From Penelope pileata (Eukaryota > Chordata > Aves > Galliformes > Cracidae): 64,000 bases of DNA. The notes under the pieces are model-generated. The model did no database searches, was not told where the DNA came from, and was given only the letters and a program-made list of their open reading frames with translations. The DNA lies in contig WBMW01004821.1 of assembly GCA_013396635.1 (NCBI GenBank), positions 83,544-147,543 of the forward strand, read 5' to 3'. The translations under genes were made by a program, and so were the position numbers. Of the stretch, positions 13,343 to 27,616 are shown piece by piece (position 1 is the stretch's first letter; each line of letters opens with the position of its first letter).

Positions 13343-15991
13343 ATCAATTGCCACCTGTTGCTACTTTTATTTTCTTCCCTAAAGCTATACTGATCTAGGT
13401 CCTTTCTGCAAGCTTCACAAATTTTGATCATATGCTCACGTTAACCTTTCTGATATACGAAGGTAAGGGTTTGTCATTTCATGGCATTCATTGCCCTCAT
13501 AAAATTGTAAAGATAAAGTTTTATGACCTCCTGTGTTCTTTCATCATAGTGAGTGTATTGCCAAAAGAGTAACACAGTAACCAGCTTGCTCTTTCTAACA
13601 CCAACTGTTGGCTCACCAGTTCTTTACATAGTGGATTCATTTGTCAGTAATTACATATTGCTCTTTTCTTTCCTTCATTTTGCCAGCCCAGGCAGCTTCA
13701 AAGCCTTCCATCTGAGATTTGCTAGTGAAACATTTCTCAATTCTGACTATGACATCTGCCTATCACTTTTTCTATGTTTCTGCTCTGCAGGAGTTGATAT
13801 AGACAAAAATGAAAGGACAAGTGTGGTGCTGATTTTGAATACATATTCAAATTATATGATCATAGCAAGAAAAATTGTGTAATCCCATCCCTGTTTTCCT
13901 GTATGTTTATTACACATATATTGACATTGTAAATTGAAAAAAAAAAAAAAAAGGGACAATAATGTGCAAATTGCTTGAATATTGTCAACGAAAGAAAATT
14001 TCTTATGTTTGATAGTAGAAAATATGTAAACCTTTACATATTCAGGCTATTTTGAACCTGTTGTGTCTGTCCACTGCTCAGAAAAAGGACAGTTTTGAAT
14101 CCATTAGGGCTTTACAAAGTATCACTGCTCCCTTAATTTCTATCCAAACTCCAGCAGGTAGCTGGTGCCCAAAATTAAAATCTATGTCTAAAGAGAAAAA
14201 TTCAAGGAGAAAGCATTTCACATAAAATACTTTATTTATTTATGCAGTAAATATTTGCATTTATACAAGTTATTTTTTCAACAAGAAGAAATTACTGATT
14301 GATATTTTGAGTGTAATACTCTAAAAGCATGAAACTGTTTTCTAAATACTGTTACTTAGCCATTCATCGCATTGAAGAATTTTCTTACCTAAGTGTAGAA
14401 TTCTGCACATGCTCCACTGGATTGCATATTACATTTCTGAAGTTTTTTGAGATCCATATTCAGTAACAAAACCCTGTCCTTAACATCTTAATAATTTGTG
14501 ATTATAGAACCATTTGTATCAAATTCATTTTTCAGTGTGACTAACATGATTTTATGGATTTATTTTAGTGACCATTTACAAAAGATTTAAACTCCCAAGT
14601 CAAACAGCATTCCATACATGAATTCACATTTAAAACAGCAAGAAATATGTTTTGAATTGACTGAACTTAGTCTGCAAGACTACTATAGCTTTATTGGCTA
14701 AGAGGACCAAATCACTTAAACTTCCAGTTAGTTTTATGTAAAAGAAGTAACCGGTCTGCATAATATCACTGTTCTTGAGTTGAAAATGCATTTTTGTATT
14801 TTGTGATTGTATTATTTAAAACATTAACTTTATTTAATTATACCCATTAAATAATCATTAAATGTTTTTAAAACAGTGAAGTTCCTGAAAGCCTGTCAGT
14901 ACAGTGACTTCTTACATAATTAGATTTCTACATAAAAATCTTTTCTGAATATCTGAATTTTAAACACAAGACAAAGTTCTGTGAACTAAAAATACAAACA
15001 TTCTGCAGTATTTTTTTTATCAAAGTATTATGTTCTCCACAGAAAGTGACTAAAGCTCAGTTTTATCAAAATTAGCCATGATTGCCTTTAGCTGCAACCT
15101 CTTAAGATGTGGTTGAGTTTTGAGTTTTTCTGGCAACTTAAAGCAACTCCTAATCTTTGTGACCTCGCTGAAAAAGAGCATTGTAGCGTTAGAGTAAGAA
15201 AAAAATAGATAAGCTGATGTCCTCAGTGTATGTTACTTCAGTTAGAAGTGAAGAAAAATCATTTAGCTCCGCTATCTCAGTTGCATCACTGAAGGCAGAT
15301 AGTAAACACATGAAATTGGGGCAGCTCTAAATCTGCATATTAGACGAATATAAAACACTGAAAACACAACGTCTAGAGAGCGTGGGTGCCCTGATGATTA
15401 GGTGGTAGCTGTTTAGAGGACACTTTACCACAATTACATATAGAGAGAGAACTAAGTTATCAAAGTCTTGTCATTAATGCTGAAGCTTTCATGAGATCTA
15501 GGCTTCAGATCATATGATCTTCCATATCCAGGCTTCCATATCCACAGATAGAGCCTTTGATGCTTACGTGGTTCATCCCTCTGAGTCACCTGTAAAAGAT
15601 CTGAGCACCATACATTGTGATGTTCCACTACCGTATATTGATACAGCATGTGGATGTACACACATAATTTGGTTTGTTCAAAAGAAATCTCTCTCACTGC
15701 AGGAATAAAGAGCTTAATAAGTGTTCAGTATCGAAACTACAGATTCATAATTTCTTACTGTTATTGTTGGCCTTTAAAACCAGCAGGTAATCTCTACTCA
15801 ATTAATTTTGTAGAAGATCACTTATCAGGCATCGTTTTATCAACACTTGACAACTAAAGAATGATTTGCTTACAATGGTAGGATTTCTTTAATTTTGTTG
15901 TTGAAATCAAATTCATTCAATGTAAAGAAAGTTTTAATATGCTGTCTTAAATTGTTGTACAAAACAGAAGCTTGTGGATGCTTATTAACGT

Positions 15992-16051
15992 AAAGAATCA
16001 TATATGGAATTTATCCCTTTAAAGAATATCACATATGGAATTTATCTCTTT
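15992..16051. repeat. Two-copy imperfect tandem repeat (~30 bp unit)
   Basis: Copy 1 (15992-16020) and copy 2 (16021-16051) both begin AAAGAAT and share ATATGGAATTTATC followed by a C/T difference and CTTT. They differ by a two-base length change and a few substitutions. This looks like a local replication-slippage duplication. No function is implied. Confidence 0.75.
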
Positions 16052-19000
16052 AGAGTAGTTCTGTGGTACGTAAGGAACTAAGTTTTTTTAAATGATGGAA
16101 ATGACTGCAAAAGCAGAAAAGTTAGAAATTTAAAGTAACATATTGTATAAAATGCTTTTGAGATCTAAATTCTAAAACTTTTTCCTATTGTTTGATGGAT
16201 ATCCTTGTAGAATGTGAACTCATAATATATTTATTCTGACAGGGAACTGAGTGGACTGAGCACTCCAAAGTTTAAAAAAAAAAAAAGAAAAGAGAATTCC
16301 ATACATGTTTTACAGATTTAACTTACATATTGTACAGTTACAATTCTATTTGCTCCTATACAGTTCAATACCTTTTTGAAAATTATGTTAATGGAAGAAA
16401 GTTGCTGCTGTTAGTTTTTCTATATCTGAATGTGTGATGTTGTTTTTATGGATCCTAGGGAATAATTCCTTTAGTTTGCTACAGGCATCTGTTATATCTC
16501 TCTTAAGCCATCAGTGCTTACTGGTCAACTTGTTGTTGTTCATATGTAAAGCTATAGTGTACATGTGCAGTCCTTTGAAATTTTTTTTGACACTAAGGAT
16601 GACTACAGAAGCATATCAATCTATAGTCAAGTGAACTGCATTGCTTCATCTCCTTTTGTTACTATGACTTATTTCTCCCCTCTGGCTTTTCAACTTTCTC
16701 CCAAGCTAATCACTTCTCAACACTGAGATACTTGATATCATGCCTTGTCATTAATCACTCTGAAGTTAATGGATAGCATACCTTTCAGCACTACCTTGAT
16801 TTTAACTTTGTCTGTGTAGTAATGAATCAAAGTCATCGAAATATAGGATAGTGCTATTTGAAAGCAAAGTCTCTTTTCTTTTTATATTAGTCAGTCTTTC
16901 ATTTTTAGAAAATCTTTTTACATTGTTTCAAAAGAATGTCACCCTGATTGATATTAAGGTGCTAAAAAATTGCAAATACAATTAGAAATAACAGCATTTC
17001 CTGTAAGTATATCTGGATGAATTTCTTATTGCTAATAACGCTAGGTGTTGAAGAAGTATTGTAAAATTAAAGAATGTAACTCAATGAGGCCTTCTACCAT
17101 GCCATTTCAATTTAGAATTTTCATTTTTTCTTCATTACTATATGGACAAATTACCGGCCTGTACATTAGCAATTGATTTGTACAGCAGTTTTTGTCAGGA
17201 GTTTGAAATAGAAAAGATTTAAATAGTTTTCAGATTTATTTTAACCCATGATTCATTTTGAAATTCATCCTGGACTTCTTTCCTGCAAAATAGGCCAAAA
17301 GTTCAATGCAGGACAAAGAATGATTATTGATTGACTATTTAGTTTTGTATCCAGAGTAATTCTTCTAATTCTGAACTTTCCAAATGAACCATTAGGAAAA
17401 GAGATCTTTTATCTCTCTTCAAGGAGAAGGGAGCTAAACACTGGGAGTTTTGCCATATTTCCATCAGTTTGATTCTTGTTCTAGTTCTGACTCATAATGA
17501 TTTATGAATGTAATACACCAGTTTTCTGAGCATGCAAATCCCTTGAAAATTATTCCAAAATTGTATCTGCCCAGTCAAAAACGCAGTCCAAACCCCTCAG
17601 TTTGTAAACATTTATACATGCATCCTACCAGAATTATATACCATCAAATGCATAGATTGTAGTGTATTATAAATTTCATTGCCGTTTTCTATCAATAACT
17701 ATAGCTCTTTTAGAACTTTGCTTAATGGTAGGTCTTAAGTCTTAATAGCAGCCTCTATACATAAATGTGTACATGCATCTCTTACAGGCATAAAAGGTTT
17801 ACAGAGATTAAGAGAATATCCTTTTAAAAAACATCTTCCCTTCTCCCCTAATTGATAGTAACAGTATTAACTGTAAACATATATCATGACTCAATATCAG
17901 CAGTCTTTCATCATTTTTATAGGAATACTCAAAGTATTTCATGAGAGTATGCAGTAAGACAGTAAATCAAGACTAGAAGGCAGGTAGAAGAGAGAGGACT
18001 GTAAGTAAGTCAGTTACTAACATCAGTAGCGTTGTTCTAAACTAACCAAAGTGAGTCATATGGAATAGTGGCATCCATTCAGGAGAGCACTTTAAAGGTG
18101 CAGATAACAAATAGGATTGCTTTTGTTTGCTGATCTCTGTTGACATATTATGTCCCTTTAAATAAACAAACAAACAAAAAGCAAGAGATCGAGAGAAGAT
18201 TTCTTCGTTTCCTTCTTCCCTGGCGAGTAACTGTGCAGACTAAGGAGAGCCTCTACACCGCAGAGGTGGCTCCACCTCAGTCTGGTGATACATATGATCC
18301 GTATATTTATACTCCACTGAAGAAAACAGAAATTAAATGCATGCCTGTGTACTTTGCATACATGTTATTCTCTTGCTAAATCAATTACAGGGACAATTCT
18401 AACAGCTTCCAACTCATTAATCTCTCCTTCAACCTGTCCCATAACCTAATCCTTCCAAATGGCTTTCCGCTTCTCTGAGGAAATCTAGACTTAAAACAAG
18501 CCAAAAAAACAGCCACAACAAAACCAGAACTAATTTCAAACAAACGTCTGCCACTGAAGACTAAATTGTAGTACTTTGAAAACCCAGTTTATTTACTTCA
18601 AGAGGCAATAATGTAATTATCTCTTGAGGTCAAATTACCCAAAACAGATACTGACACATTCTAATATTAGTTCAAAGAAATTTGGAGATACGTAGTCTCA
18701 TTCATATTGGGGAAACTCAAACTGCACAACCTTTACTGGAAATAATACTTAGTGGAAAGTTGAGAAAGGAATGTAGAAGGTAAGATTTCATTCACATCAT
18801 CTCACTGTTGCACATGGTTCTCCAAAATTGCAACAGACAAAATTTATCTGGGGAGACAAATGCAATCAAACATTTAACAAAAGTGAAAAACAACAGGAAA
18901 AGCAGTTCAGGCAGCACAGTCAAAGCAACACATAGGTCTGGGAGAGTACCTGAATTTTTGTGAATAAGAAAACAAAATCAGCTAAAAACTTGGATTAGAC

Positions 19001-21239
19001 TGTGGAATGTTTTCTCCTGATTATTGTTCACTCTGACGGAATTGTAAAATTATTTCACGTAGAAACTATGTAATTTGTCAGTAAGATACTGAAGGCTGTG
19101 TAATGATTTGCTAAAGACAAAAATCTATATGCAAGACTGAATACTTATGCTATTAATTACATTTTAACAATTAATGAGTAAATTGCAATACTGGATATAT
19201 TTACTGGTTCCTAATAATGTAAGTGCATGTTTTCAAAACAAAACCAGGCTTAAATCTCCTCTAATGTCCAGATCTCATGTTCTAGAAGCTAAAATTACGG
19301 AATTATGTTTATAAATCATAATCTTTCTACCACAGGACAGGTAAGGATAAGGAAATGAGAATGGTAGCTGGAACCTCAGTAAGTTTAGTGTTCAATACAG
19401 TTGTAAGGTTTTATATTGTAAAATAAAATAGATGGAAAAATAAGCTAAGTATATTTAGAGGTGAATAGAAATCAGAGATATAAAGAGAGAATATAAGAAA
19501 TAATTTGAAAATAGAACAGAATGAAGGGAAAGAATTAAAAAAATCCTTTTTTGTTCATTTAGATAAGATGGACATTGAGGACGGATCAGACATTACAACA
19601 TTCTGTACACTTTGTGTTGCAAAATAGTGTTCTGAATGAAATAACTTTTTTTCAGTAGCAGGGTGAGTAAAATCAACAAGAAACAGATTTGAATAGCAAG
19701 TCAATAGGTCGATGTACTATCTGAAGTGCTTTCTAAAGCGAGCATCACAAGTCCTTCAGTGTATATGCATCAGATTGCCATTTTCTTTGCTGGTTAATGG
19801 GGAAGAATGCTATTGATCGGCTGGCTGACAGTATCTTGCACCAGTGAGTGTGTGTAAAGCTTATGTAGCTCACTGAATGTGTGATTTTTGCTATCAGTAG
19901 TAGAAGCCCACAATCTGCTATGCTGACCCAGCAGTGCAGAGGATCAGCCTGGTCTTAGCATGAGCTGTGTTTCACTGGTTTAAACTCTGCACTGGGGCTC
20001 AGTGTCTGTTCCTGAACTGCTTTAGCTTCAGCTCTGGGAATGGCCCCTCTCAGTGACACTGCTGCTACCACCAGTCACTGCTTAACAGACAACAGCTCTT
20101 GATGTATGTGGGGCTGGGGCCGCAGCTGGCAGCCTGGGGAAAGTGGACTGTGATATGAAATTATGTTTAAAACAAACAAGCCTGAGACGAAGGAGGAAGA
20201 AGCAACTTCTATGAGCGTCACCACTTTCATCAAGAAGGTATCAAGATGCTCATAAATCTCATAGTTAATGCCTAAACATTCACCTCCTTATTGAGGAACG
20301 CAAAAACTGTCACCCTTCCAATCCAGAGAGCCACTGGAAAGGTGAACATAACATCAGAGGAAGGGCATATCAGTAAATTTTATTCTATAAGTATTTTAGA
20401 GCTTTTTAACTTTTCTATATTAAGTAGAGAGTATAAACTATTAGACTGTTGAAACATTAATTGGACTAGCTGCAAATTATTGGCTCATTTGTTGTGGTTC
20501 CTTTCGCTCATGATAAGATTTTGAGCATAACCTGTAGCTCTCATTTTCTACCAAATTCACAACACAGGTAAGTAGAAGTGATTTCACTCTAGTAAAAATC
20601 TGCAGTGTTACCTCTGTGTCTCACATGTTACTTGTCATTTTCTCTAGTTCTTCATCTAGTTAAATCCATCACACCTTTCCCATTCAAGAGCATCACAGTT
20701 TATCCTTGGCCTTAACACCAGCAGAATAGTAACACTGGTTGTCAACATACGAGACAAGAAGGTATAGTTAGAAGCTATCATTCTATCTTAGCTCAAGAAC
20801 AATACCTTGGGAGATGTAGCTCTAGTTATCCAACATCAGAAACAGTACATTAGTGTGTAGCACTTAAACAACTTAATAATTCATTTAGCTAATATCTGCA
20901 GCTCAGATTTAATTCCTAAGAATTCATGTGTATTGAATGGATCTGTCTTGACTGGTAACAGTGTATATTGAATGGGGCAGAAGAGCTCTCAGACTTCAAT
21001 TAATTAATTAAGATTGCATAAGTTTTTGTTGACTCTGAAACTCAAGCACTTTTAAAATCAGATAGGCAGCTATAAATGTAATATTTGTGGACACATCCAT
21101 TTTCTGGTGCTATTAGCATTTAGTTTTGTTTTGTTTAAGAGTTTTTCATAACCTCAAAGTTGATAATAAGATAATTAGTACTTTTTTTACTAGAATATGA
21201 AATACCTTTTGTTCTAGCTTACTTGCAGTGAGCGCATAT

Positions 21240-21349
21240 TTATCATAGTAATACTATACTATCTTACACTATACTACACTACATTACACTACACTATATA
21301 CTACACTATACTGTACTGTAATATACTGTACCTATACTACCTTTTTATA
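21240..21349. repeat. Degenerate ACTATAC/ACACT simple repeat
   Basis: About 100 bases consist of irregular alternations of ACTAT, ACACT and ACTGT units without a fixed period. It is a decayed pentamer-like microsatellite. Confidence 0.7.
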
Positions 21350-22074
21350 TGATACCTTTTTCTACTATGGAGTGGGAAAAAAAAGTTATCAAATGCGACA
21401 TAACCTGAGCCAGCCAAAGCTTTCAAATAGACCTGACTGCACTTTCTCTTCAATAAGGAAGGGCTTTGAATTGCTAAGGCTGTATCTTATAAAAGCATAC
21501 TAAGAACAATGAATTTATAAAGATAGACATTAATACTAGAACAGAATAAAATACAAAGACCTTAATTGAGTCCTTTCCTCCAATTCTGTTATCAGTTCTC
21601 CACCAGTTCTTTTGTCAGGCCAGTTCTATAAATTTAAGCAGTTTCTACAGTTTTCTTCGTGGGACCGCAGGACAAATCTCTCTCTTTCCTTCACCAGGGT
21701 GCTTTACCTCCTTATATTTTATCTGCTTCTCTGCGTGCTCATATTGCTCACTCTGTTGCTTTCAGCTCTGCCTGGATTCCAGTAGCTTCAACTGTACTCA
21801 GGAGTGATTTCACCCCTTCTCTCCAGCAGCTTCCTTGTAGTGTGCATTGTGGTAGACAGGAAAAGTTGAAATGGACCACCTTCCTTCATGCTGCTTACTC
21901 ACATGCTCACATGCTTTTAAAAAGAATTTAACATATGACAATTTACGCTACTATTTTACATGTAGTAAAAACAGACAAAACAAATGCTTGTCTCATTTGG
22001 AATCCGTCCACTAGAAATACAAGCCCCCTTAAAGAGTTAAAGTTGAGGTTCTCATGTAATGGCATGCCACCGAA

Positions 22075-22975
22075 AGTTAGCAGCAGGAATTTTGCTCTCC
22101 TGAAGTTCAGGGTCAGTTCTTTGCCAGGCCCATATTCCTTGAGATCACAAAACCAAAAAGGGCATGGTTTCTACATCCCAGGGCGCCTCCAATCTTAACT
22201 GCTTTAATGATCTCCTCTGCATTGTTGAGCACCAGGTCCAGTAACACTTCACCTCTGATTGTTCTCTCTAATGCATGAATGAGGAAATTATTGTCAATCC
22301 TGGAGTACATTGGACTGTAGTAGTCCACACAGCCCAACACAGTCCACTGTGTTGTTTTCCCAGCAGACATCTGTGTGGTTGAAATCCCCTATCAGGATGA
22401 GAGTCTGCAAGTACATCTGTTGTAACCAAAGCAAGAAAGCCTCATCAACAGGCTCCCCTTGACCAGGCAGCCTGTAGTAAACCTCAGCCACCAGACGTCC
22501 TTTATTGATCTGGTCCCTAATTTCAACCCATACACTCTCAACCTGATTGTGGCTATTTCTCAGAGGCAACTGTTTGCAATCTATCCGCTTCCTAATGTAG
22601 AGGGCAACTCCCCCACCCCTCCTGTCTCGTGTATCACTTCTAAAAAGCTTGTAGCCCTCAATCGTAGTATTCTAGTTGTGTGATTCTTCCTATCATGTTT
22701 CTGTGATAGCAGATAGGTCACAGTTTTCTAATTGCCCCATGGTTTCCACCTCCTACTTATTACCCATGCTGTGTGCAATAGCGTAGAGGCACTTCAGCTG
22801 AGCTATTGGCCATGTTATCTTCTTGGAGGAGCCCTCCCAAATTCCTCTGGGACAAATCTGAAGTTTTCCCTTGCTGCTTCCTAAAGTAACAGTGTTCCCT
22901 GGCTCTCCTCTCACTCAGTGGTACATCCACTTCCCTCAGCAAAGCTAGTTTAAAGCTCAGATGATCAGTCCAGCA
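22075..22975 (-). mobile_element. CR1 LINE fragment covering the ORF2 endonuclease region
   Basis: On the minus strand the translated text at 22569-22294 gives 'VESVWVEIRDQINKGRLVA', a decayed 'YYRLPGQGEPVDEAF', and then 'LILIGDFNHTDVCWENN'. The GDFNH(P/T)D(I/V)CW block is a hallmark of the CR1 apurinic/apyrimidinic-type endonuclease that nicks target DNA. Flanking parts (22113-22370, 22760-22942) are further pieces of the same region in shifted frames. There is no 3' tail and no RT, which is unusual for CR1 because most copies retain only the 3' end. It may be a remnant of a longer copy whose 3' part was deleted. Confidence 0.82.
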
Positions 22976-24984
22976 AACTTGCTGCTCAATTAAGAGGATT
23001 AAGAAGTTTTTAAGTAAAATAACATCTGTCTTCTTTTAAAGGGAGCTACTCTCTGCGTATCCATGATATACAGACATCAGATAGACAAAAGCCAAATTTA
23101 TCTTACAAGGAAATAGTGACAACCTGTGAATCACGACAGTCATAATTTCAGAAGCTTTTCAAAGCTTTTAGAGAGCTTTGAAAATTCCTTTGTTCATGTT
23201 ACTTGTGTATTTTAACCCTTTTAAACTGAATTTGAGTCATAAAACATCATATTTGATGAATTGTTCAAACATCATCATAATAATAAAATCAAACTCTGAC
23301 CTTTTAAATTAAAGGCATTTTCAAAACAAATGGAGATTACAGATAAAAATTAAAATAAACATTAGGAAAAATCAAGATCATGCTGACCACTGCTCAGTTT
23401 AATTTATTAGTTGTCATATCTGTGAGTGCAATGTATTAAAACACAGGTAGGAATGCCTCACATTTGAAACAGTTTTTTTTTTTTTAATTGTCTTTTTTTC
23501 CCAAACAGTAACAAGTAATTTAAAAAACATAGTTTACCACCTTGACCGTAAAATCAATAGACTGAAAAAGATGATTTTTAGCAACTATCTTTTGTAGCTT
23601 TCTGCAAAGTGAATGTTTCTGAAGACAAATCTGTGCTAAGACTATATTCTCTGTTTAATTTTAATCCATTCATTTGACAAGGTTCCAGACATTCTTCATT
23701 GACTAGTTTCATGTTACTTGACATCAATTGCATAGAGTTCTGTATCAAACCTGAGCTAAATGTCTGGTTTGCCCTGTTTAGTTAGGAGAAAGAAAAGCTT
23801 CCCAGGAACAATTATTTGCATCTGTCCTATTTATCTTTTTGTGATGGAATAATCCTCTAGAGCTGTTTAATTTGCTTTGCTGGTTTTAACAAGGGTTAGA
23901 ACAGCTAGTTTTTATATGACTCATGTAAGATCTTAAGAAATTATATTTTATATGTCTCAGAGCACAGACCTCTTACTTTGCTGACATTAGACGTTTCGGT
24001 ATGTAATATTTGAATACAGGACTCTTGAGGAAATACTGTGTGTATAAAGACAAAATTGTGTAGTAAAATTGAAATCTTAACAATCAACCATGCAGAAAAT
24101 ATTTTAATAATGGTAGTTGAGGTTGTTATATACACACTTCTTGACATCTAATCCTTTTCCTGAAACTATGCTTACCCTTTCCTGACTTCTTTACATCTAA
24201 GAAGTTTCATTCTGGTTTTGGCAGCAGGAGTGTTATGGTAAACTGTCAACATCTGGAGTCGTCCTCTCCTGGTTTCGTTTTCCTTGTCTTAGGATTCACT
24301 TATGTTCATATTTATGTTTGCTTCATGCTTTTATACTTTTTCTTCATTGCATTGGAACTCCACATTACATCTGAATTTACTATGTACGGTGGCCTTTATG
24401 TAAGTCAGATAAGTTCTTAATACCAGTTTTGTCCAACTCCAGGTTTGCATTTCCTTAACTTATCACTGGTGAGTTGCTTACAACCATCAGATCTCTAGTG
24501 TAAAGCCTGTGCCCAATTTCTTATCATTCTGTACTTGTACTCCCTTATGTTTCATCCTGTGTCTTTGCTTTCCAAGGCCTTTTTTATTATATCAGGCCTA
24601 TATTGGTCTATATTACATCACTATTTTAGAGTTGTAATACTGTGACAGTACCATATGTTTTTGATGATGCCAGTCCCTTTTATGAAAAACTCCAGACCCT
24701 ATTCCTCTCTTAACATTATTGCCATGGCATGTTGTCTGTACGAAGTGCTATGCATACAGTGCATCCTGAATCATTGAGTGCCCAAAAGTCTGCACAATAT
24801 CCAGGGATCTGACTACTCCCAATTTGTCTCTCTAAATAATGCTGATGGATATCATATTTGGCCTCAGGAAATGAAAACATACCCAAAGGTCATTGGAGAC
24901 TAAAAGTTACAGTTCTAAGAATCTTTTCTTCGGAGGCTAATTTTCTTGAAAGAGAAATAGTACTGTGTTGTTTCTAGTTTATGA
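22976..24984. other. Intronic sequence, nothing recognised
   Basis: AT-rich non-coding DNA with one T run near 23471-23485. No coding or repeat signal was recognised. Confidence 0.45.
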
Positions 24985-25420
24985 AATCATAGAATGGCTT
25001 GGGTTGGAAGAGACCTCAAAGATCATCCAGTTCCACCCCTCCTGCCATGGGCAGGGTTGCCAACCACTAGATTAGACACTAGATCAGGCTGCCCAGGGCC
25101 CTATTCAGCCTGGCCTTTAACACCTCCAGGGATGGAGTATTCAGAATTTCTGTGGGCAGCCTGTTCCAGCACCTCACCACTCTGAGTGAAAAATTCCTCC
25201 CTGGCATCTAATCTAAATCTTCCCTTTTTCAGTTTAGCACCATTCCTCCTTGTCCTATCACTATCTACCCATGTAAAAAATTGATTTCCTTCCTGTTTAT
25301 AAGCTCCCTCTAAGTATTGGAAGGTCACAGTGAGGTCTCCCTCTTCTCTTCTCTAGGCTGAACAACAGGCCCAGCTCCTTCAGCCTGTCTTCATAAAAGA
25401 GGTGCATAGGAGAGGTGCAG
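24985..25420 (-). mobile_element. CR1 LINE 3' end, minus strand
   Basis: Begins at the genomic left with 'aaatcatagaatggcttggg' (reverse complement of the CR1 3' UTR with its ATTCTATGATTT tail). It runs through the complement of the ORF2 C-terminus (minus-strand text DSDRTRRNGAKLKKGRFRL) to about 25420, where it is 5'-truncated. Recognition rests on the 3' tail and the RTRxNG...L...RFRLD block. Confidence 0.9.
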
Positions 25421-27616
25421 TGTCTAATAATGTTATCAATTGCTATCATAAGCAGACCTTTCCCTTCTCACAACAAAGCTAATAAGTGATGGATGTACAA
25501 AACTTAATTCTCTAATTTAATATATATTTTTTCTATAGGTACTCCTAGGGTTTTTTTCCTATCAGGATAAATTGCCTATAATAAATTAATCCATATGCTA
25601 GAGGATGAGAAGATAATTTGGATCATATGATGTGATCGTCTAACAACATATCACACATTTTATCCACATGAATGTTTCTTCATTTTAGGCATTAATACAA
25701 CAGAGCCCTCTTGGGAGTCAGTATTCTTAAAATCCAGTAGTTAGGCTAAAAATCAGTGATGTGGAAATACTCAAGCTAAAAATAGTAGCATATTTTTCTC
25801 ATCAACAGCATAAAAGTGATAAACCTTTTTTAAACAGCTATTTTACCATTTTATTTCTTCCCCTTCCTTCTAGCATACAGGGAGTATCAAAACAGGGCTA
25901 TTCAGAGATACTCATCCTGTTTTACAGCTTTGCCATTACTGAGGCAGACTCCTTTCCTGAGACTCAAGAGCTGTTTTTGATCTCAGTTTTTCTACCATCC
26001 ACTCCATTCTCCTCCTCTTCATAAGCATCATCATAATCAGCAGCAGCAGCAGCAGCGGCAGCAGCAATACACTCTGTTCCCACTTCTGTCTAAGGCTTCC
26101 CCTTATCTAGTATATCTTCCTACTCTCTGAAGTTGCCTGAGAGCACATCCTCCCAGAATATATCCCTGTAATTTACATCTATTCCTCAACCCTGCTTGTT
26201 CAATTTTAAGTGGATATCTCTCCAAGATCTGTTTTTCAGGTCTTAGAGTTGCCTCAAATCTACAGTCATGTTTCTGCACAATGTTAAGTAATTTAGTACA
26301 GATGTATCTCAACTGAAACTCTCTGTTTCACTGCAATGAAAGGAATTTGTCATTAGGTTTGTGATTTCTGAGGGCCATGAAAACAAACGAAAAGAAAGAT
26401 GTACATATATCTTGAATAGCCTCCTTTGTCAAGCACTGAGCAATGAATTATCTTTCAGTAAGATTATTTTCTATGTCAGGTTCTTTCTTCTTGCTTTATG
26501 GCGAACTTTCTACACTACTACAGGTTAGAAAAATATCTTCTCTGTATTTGATATAAACAATCTTTTATGACAATTAACAATTAATGATAAAACCATAGCC
26601 AGTAATTCAAAATCAAATGAATTACTGACTTCAGTCATTGATATCTGTTAAACTTCTCACCTTGAAAATAATTTTGTTCAGGGATTCATAGCAATTAGTG
26701 AATTCTAAAGGTTCAAGCTACTGTCCCTTGGGTCTCATCCCTTTTCTCAGTGGCTTACCTTGCTAACTAAGTAATACTGCTAACTGTCCCTTGTAATTAT
26801 AATTCTGGATGTATAATTTGTACTTCTGTACTCTTACATTTCAGTAAAGGATTCCATGTGAAAACTTGAGAGTGATGAAAATGCGTGAACAGGCTTGTCA
26901 AAGTTCATTATGTAATGCTGCACAGTTGTGAGCTGCATTTGAATACAGATATATTTTGTTGATTTAGATTTGAAGTACAAAGATGTGAGTATCTTGGTAC
27001 TTGCTTACTGAAGACTTTTGTCTTTCTCACACAGTAGCTTTGACTGCAATCAAGAGAGGAGGTGAAGCTACAAACAATTTAATTTGTTGAAGAGGAAAGT
27101 GTTAGAGTATTCTAGTAAGCCCACACATATCCTTCACCACCAGTCAGCTGGCTATTGTAACTTTGAAAGGAGAGAACAAAGTTTATCACCTGTCATGTGC
27201 TTCTAGAAAGTTTGTATATTAGCTGTAAGAAGGAAAATGACAGCTTTCCATCTGCAGCTTTAATTAAAGCTCTTCCTGGATTCATATTACTGTACTTAAA
27301 ATGTTATGGCTGTAATTTCTCCTAGTTTCAGAGGAATTCTTGAAAATACTCCTGTGGAAAGAATGGGTAGATAATAGAAAATACTACTAATAAATAACTC
27401 TTGAAAAGTTCTAAAATTCTTAAATATTTATATTTATATTGTTTTAGTGACTTGACTAAAGTATTTGCTTTAATACTAAATTAATACTTTAATATTAAAT
27501 TAATAAATTAATGCTTTGATACTAAATTAGCAAATACTAATAGTATTTGCTAAATACTGAGGAATGTAGTATAGGTATGCTACAGCAAATATTTAGAAGT
27601 AATGTAGGGAAGATCT
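25421..27616. other. Intronic sequence, nothing recognised apart from a CAG run
   Basis: Non-coding DNA. The only notable element is the short CAG repeat listed separately. Open frames at 25761 and 26103 show no domain. Confidence 0.45.
26038..26067. repeat. (CAG)n trinucleotide run
   Basis: About ten CAG-type triplets, one of them CGG, at 26038-26067. It is preceded by ATCATCATAATCAG and lies in intronic sequence. There is no open frame or splice context to suggest that it encodes polyglutamine. Confidence 0.85.

Larger units (their letters stand above)
13343..22074. other. Long intronic stretch, mostly anonymous
   Basis: 8.7 kb without a recognisable gene or CR1 copy. Small structures are listed separately (imperfect tandem repeat at about 15992, ACTATAC-type degenerate repeat at about 21240). 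A 14-bp perfect palindrome AGATCATATGATCT lies at 15507-15520, followed by a decamer TCCATATCCA occurring twice (15521 and 15535). Homopolymer A runs occur near 13938 and 16273. Short open frames, including the 109-codon one at 13553, show no domain and no splice-site context. Confidence 0.4.

Noticed and set aside
13553..13882. 109-codon frame with hydrophobic stretches
   Set aside because: No domain, no splice-site context. Composition is typical of AT-rich non-coding DNA.
26038..26067. CAG repeat as a polyglutamine coding region
   Set aside because: It is intronic, short, includes a CGG interruption and lies outside any supported exon.
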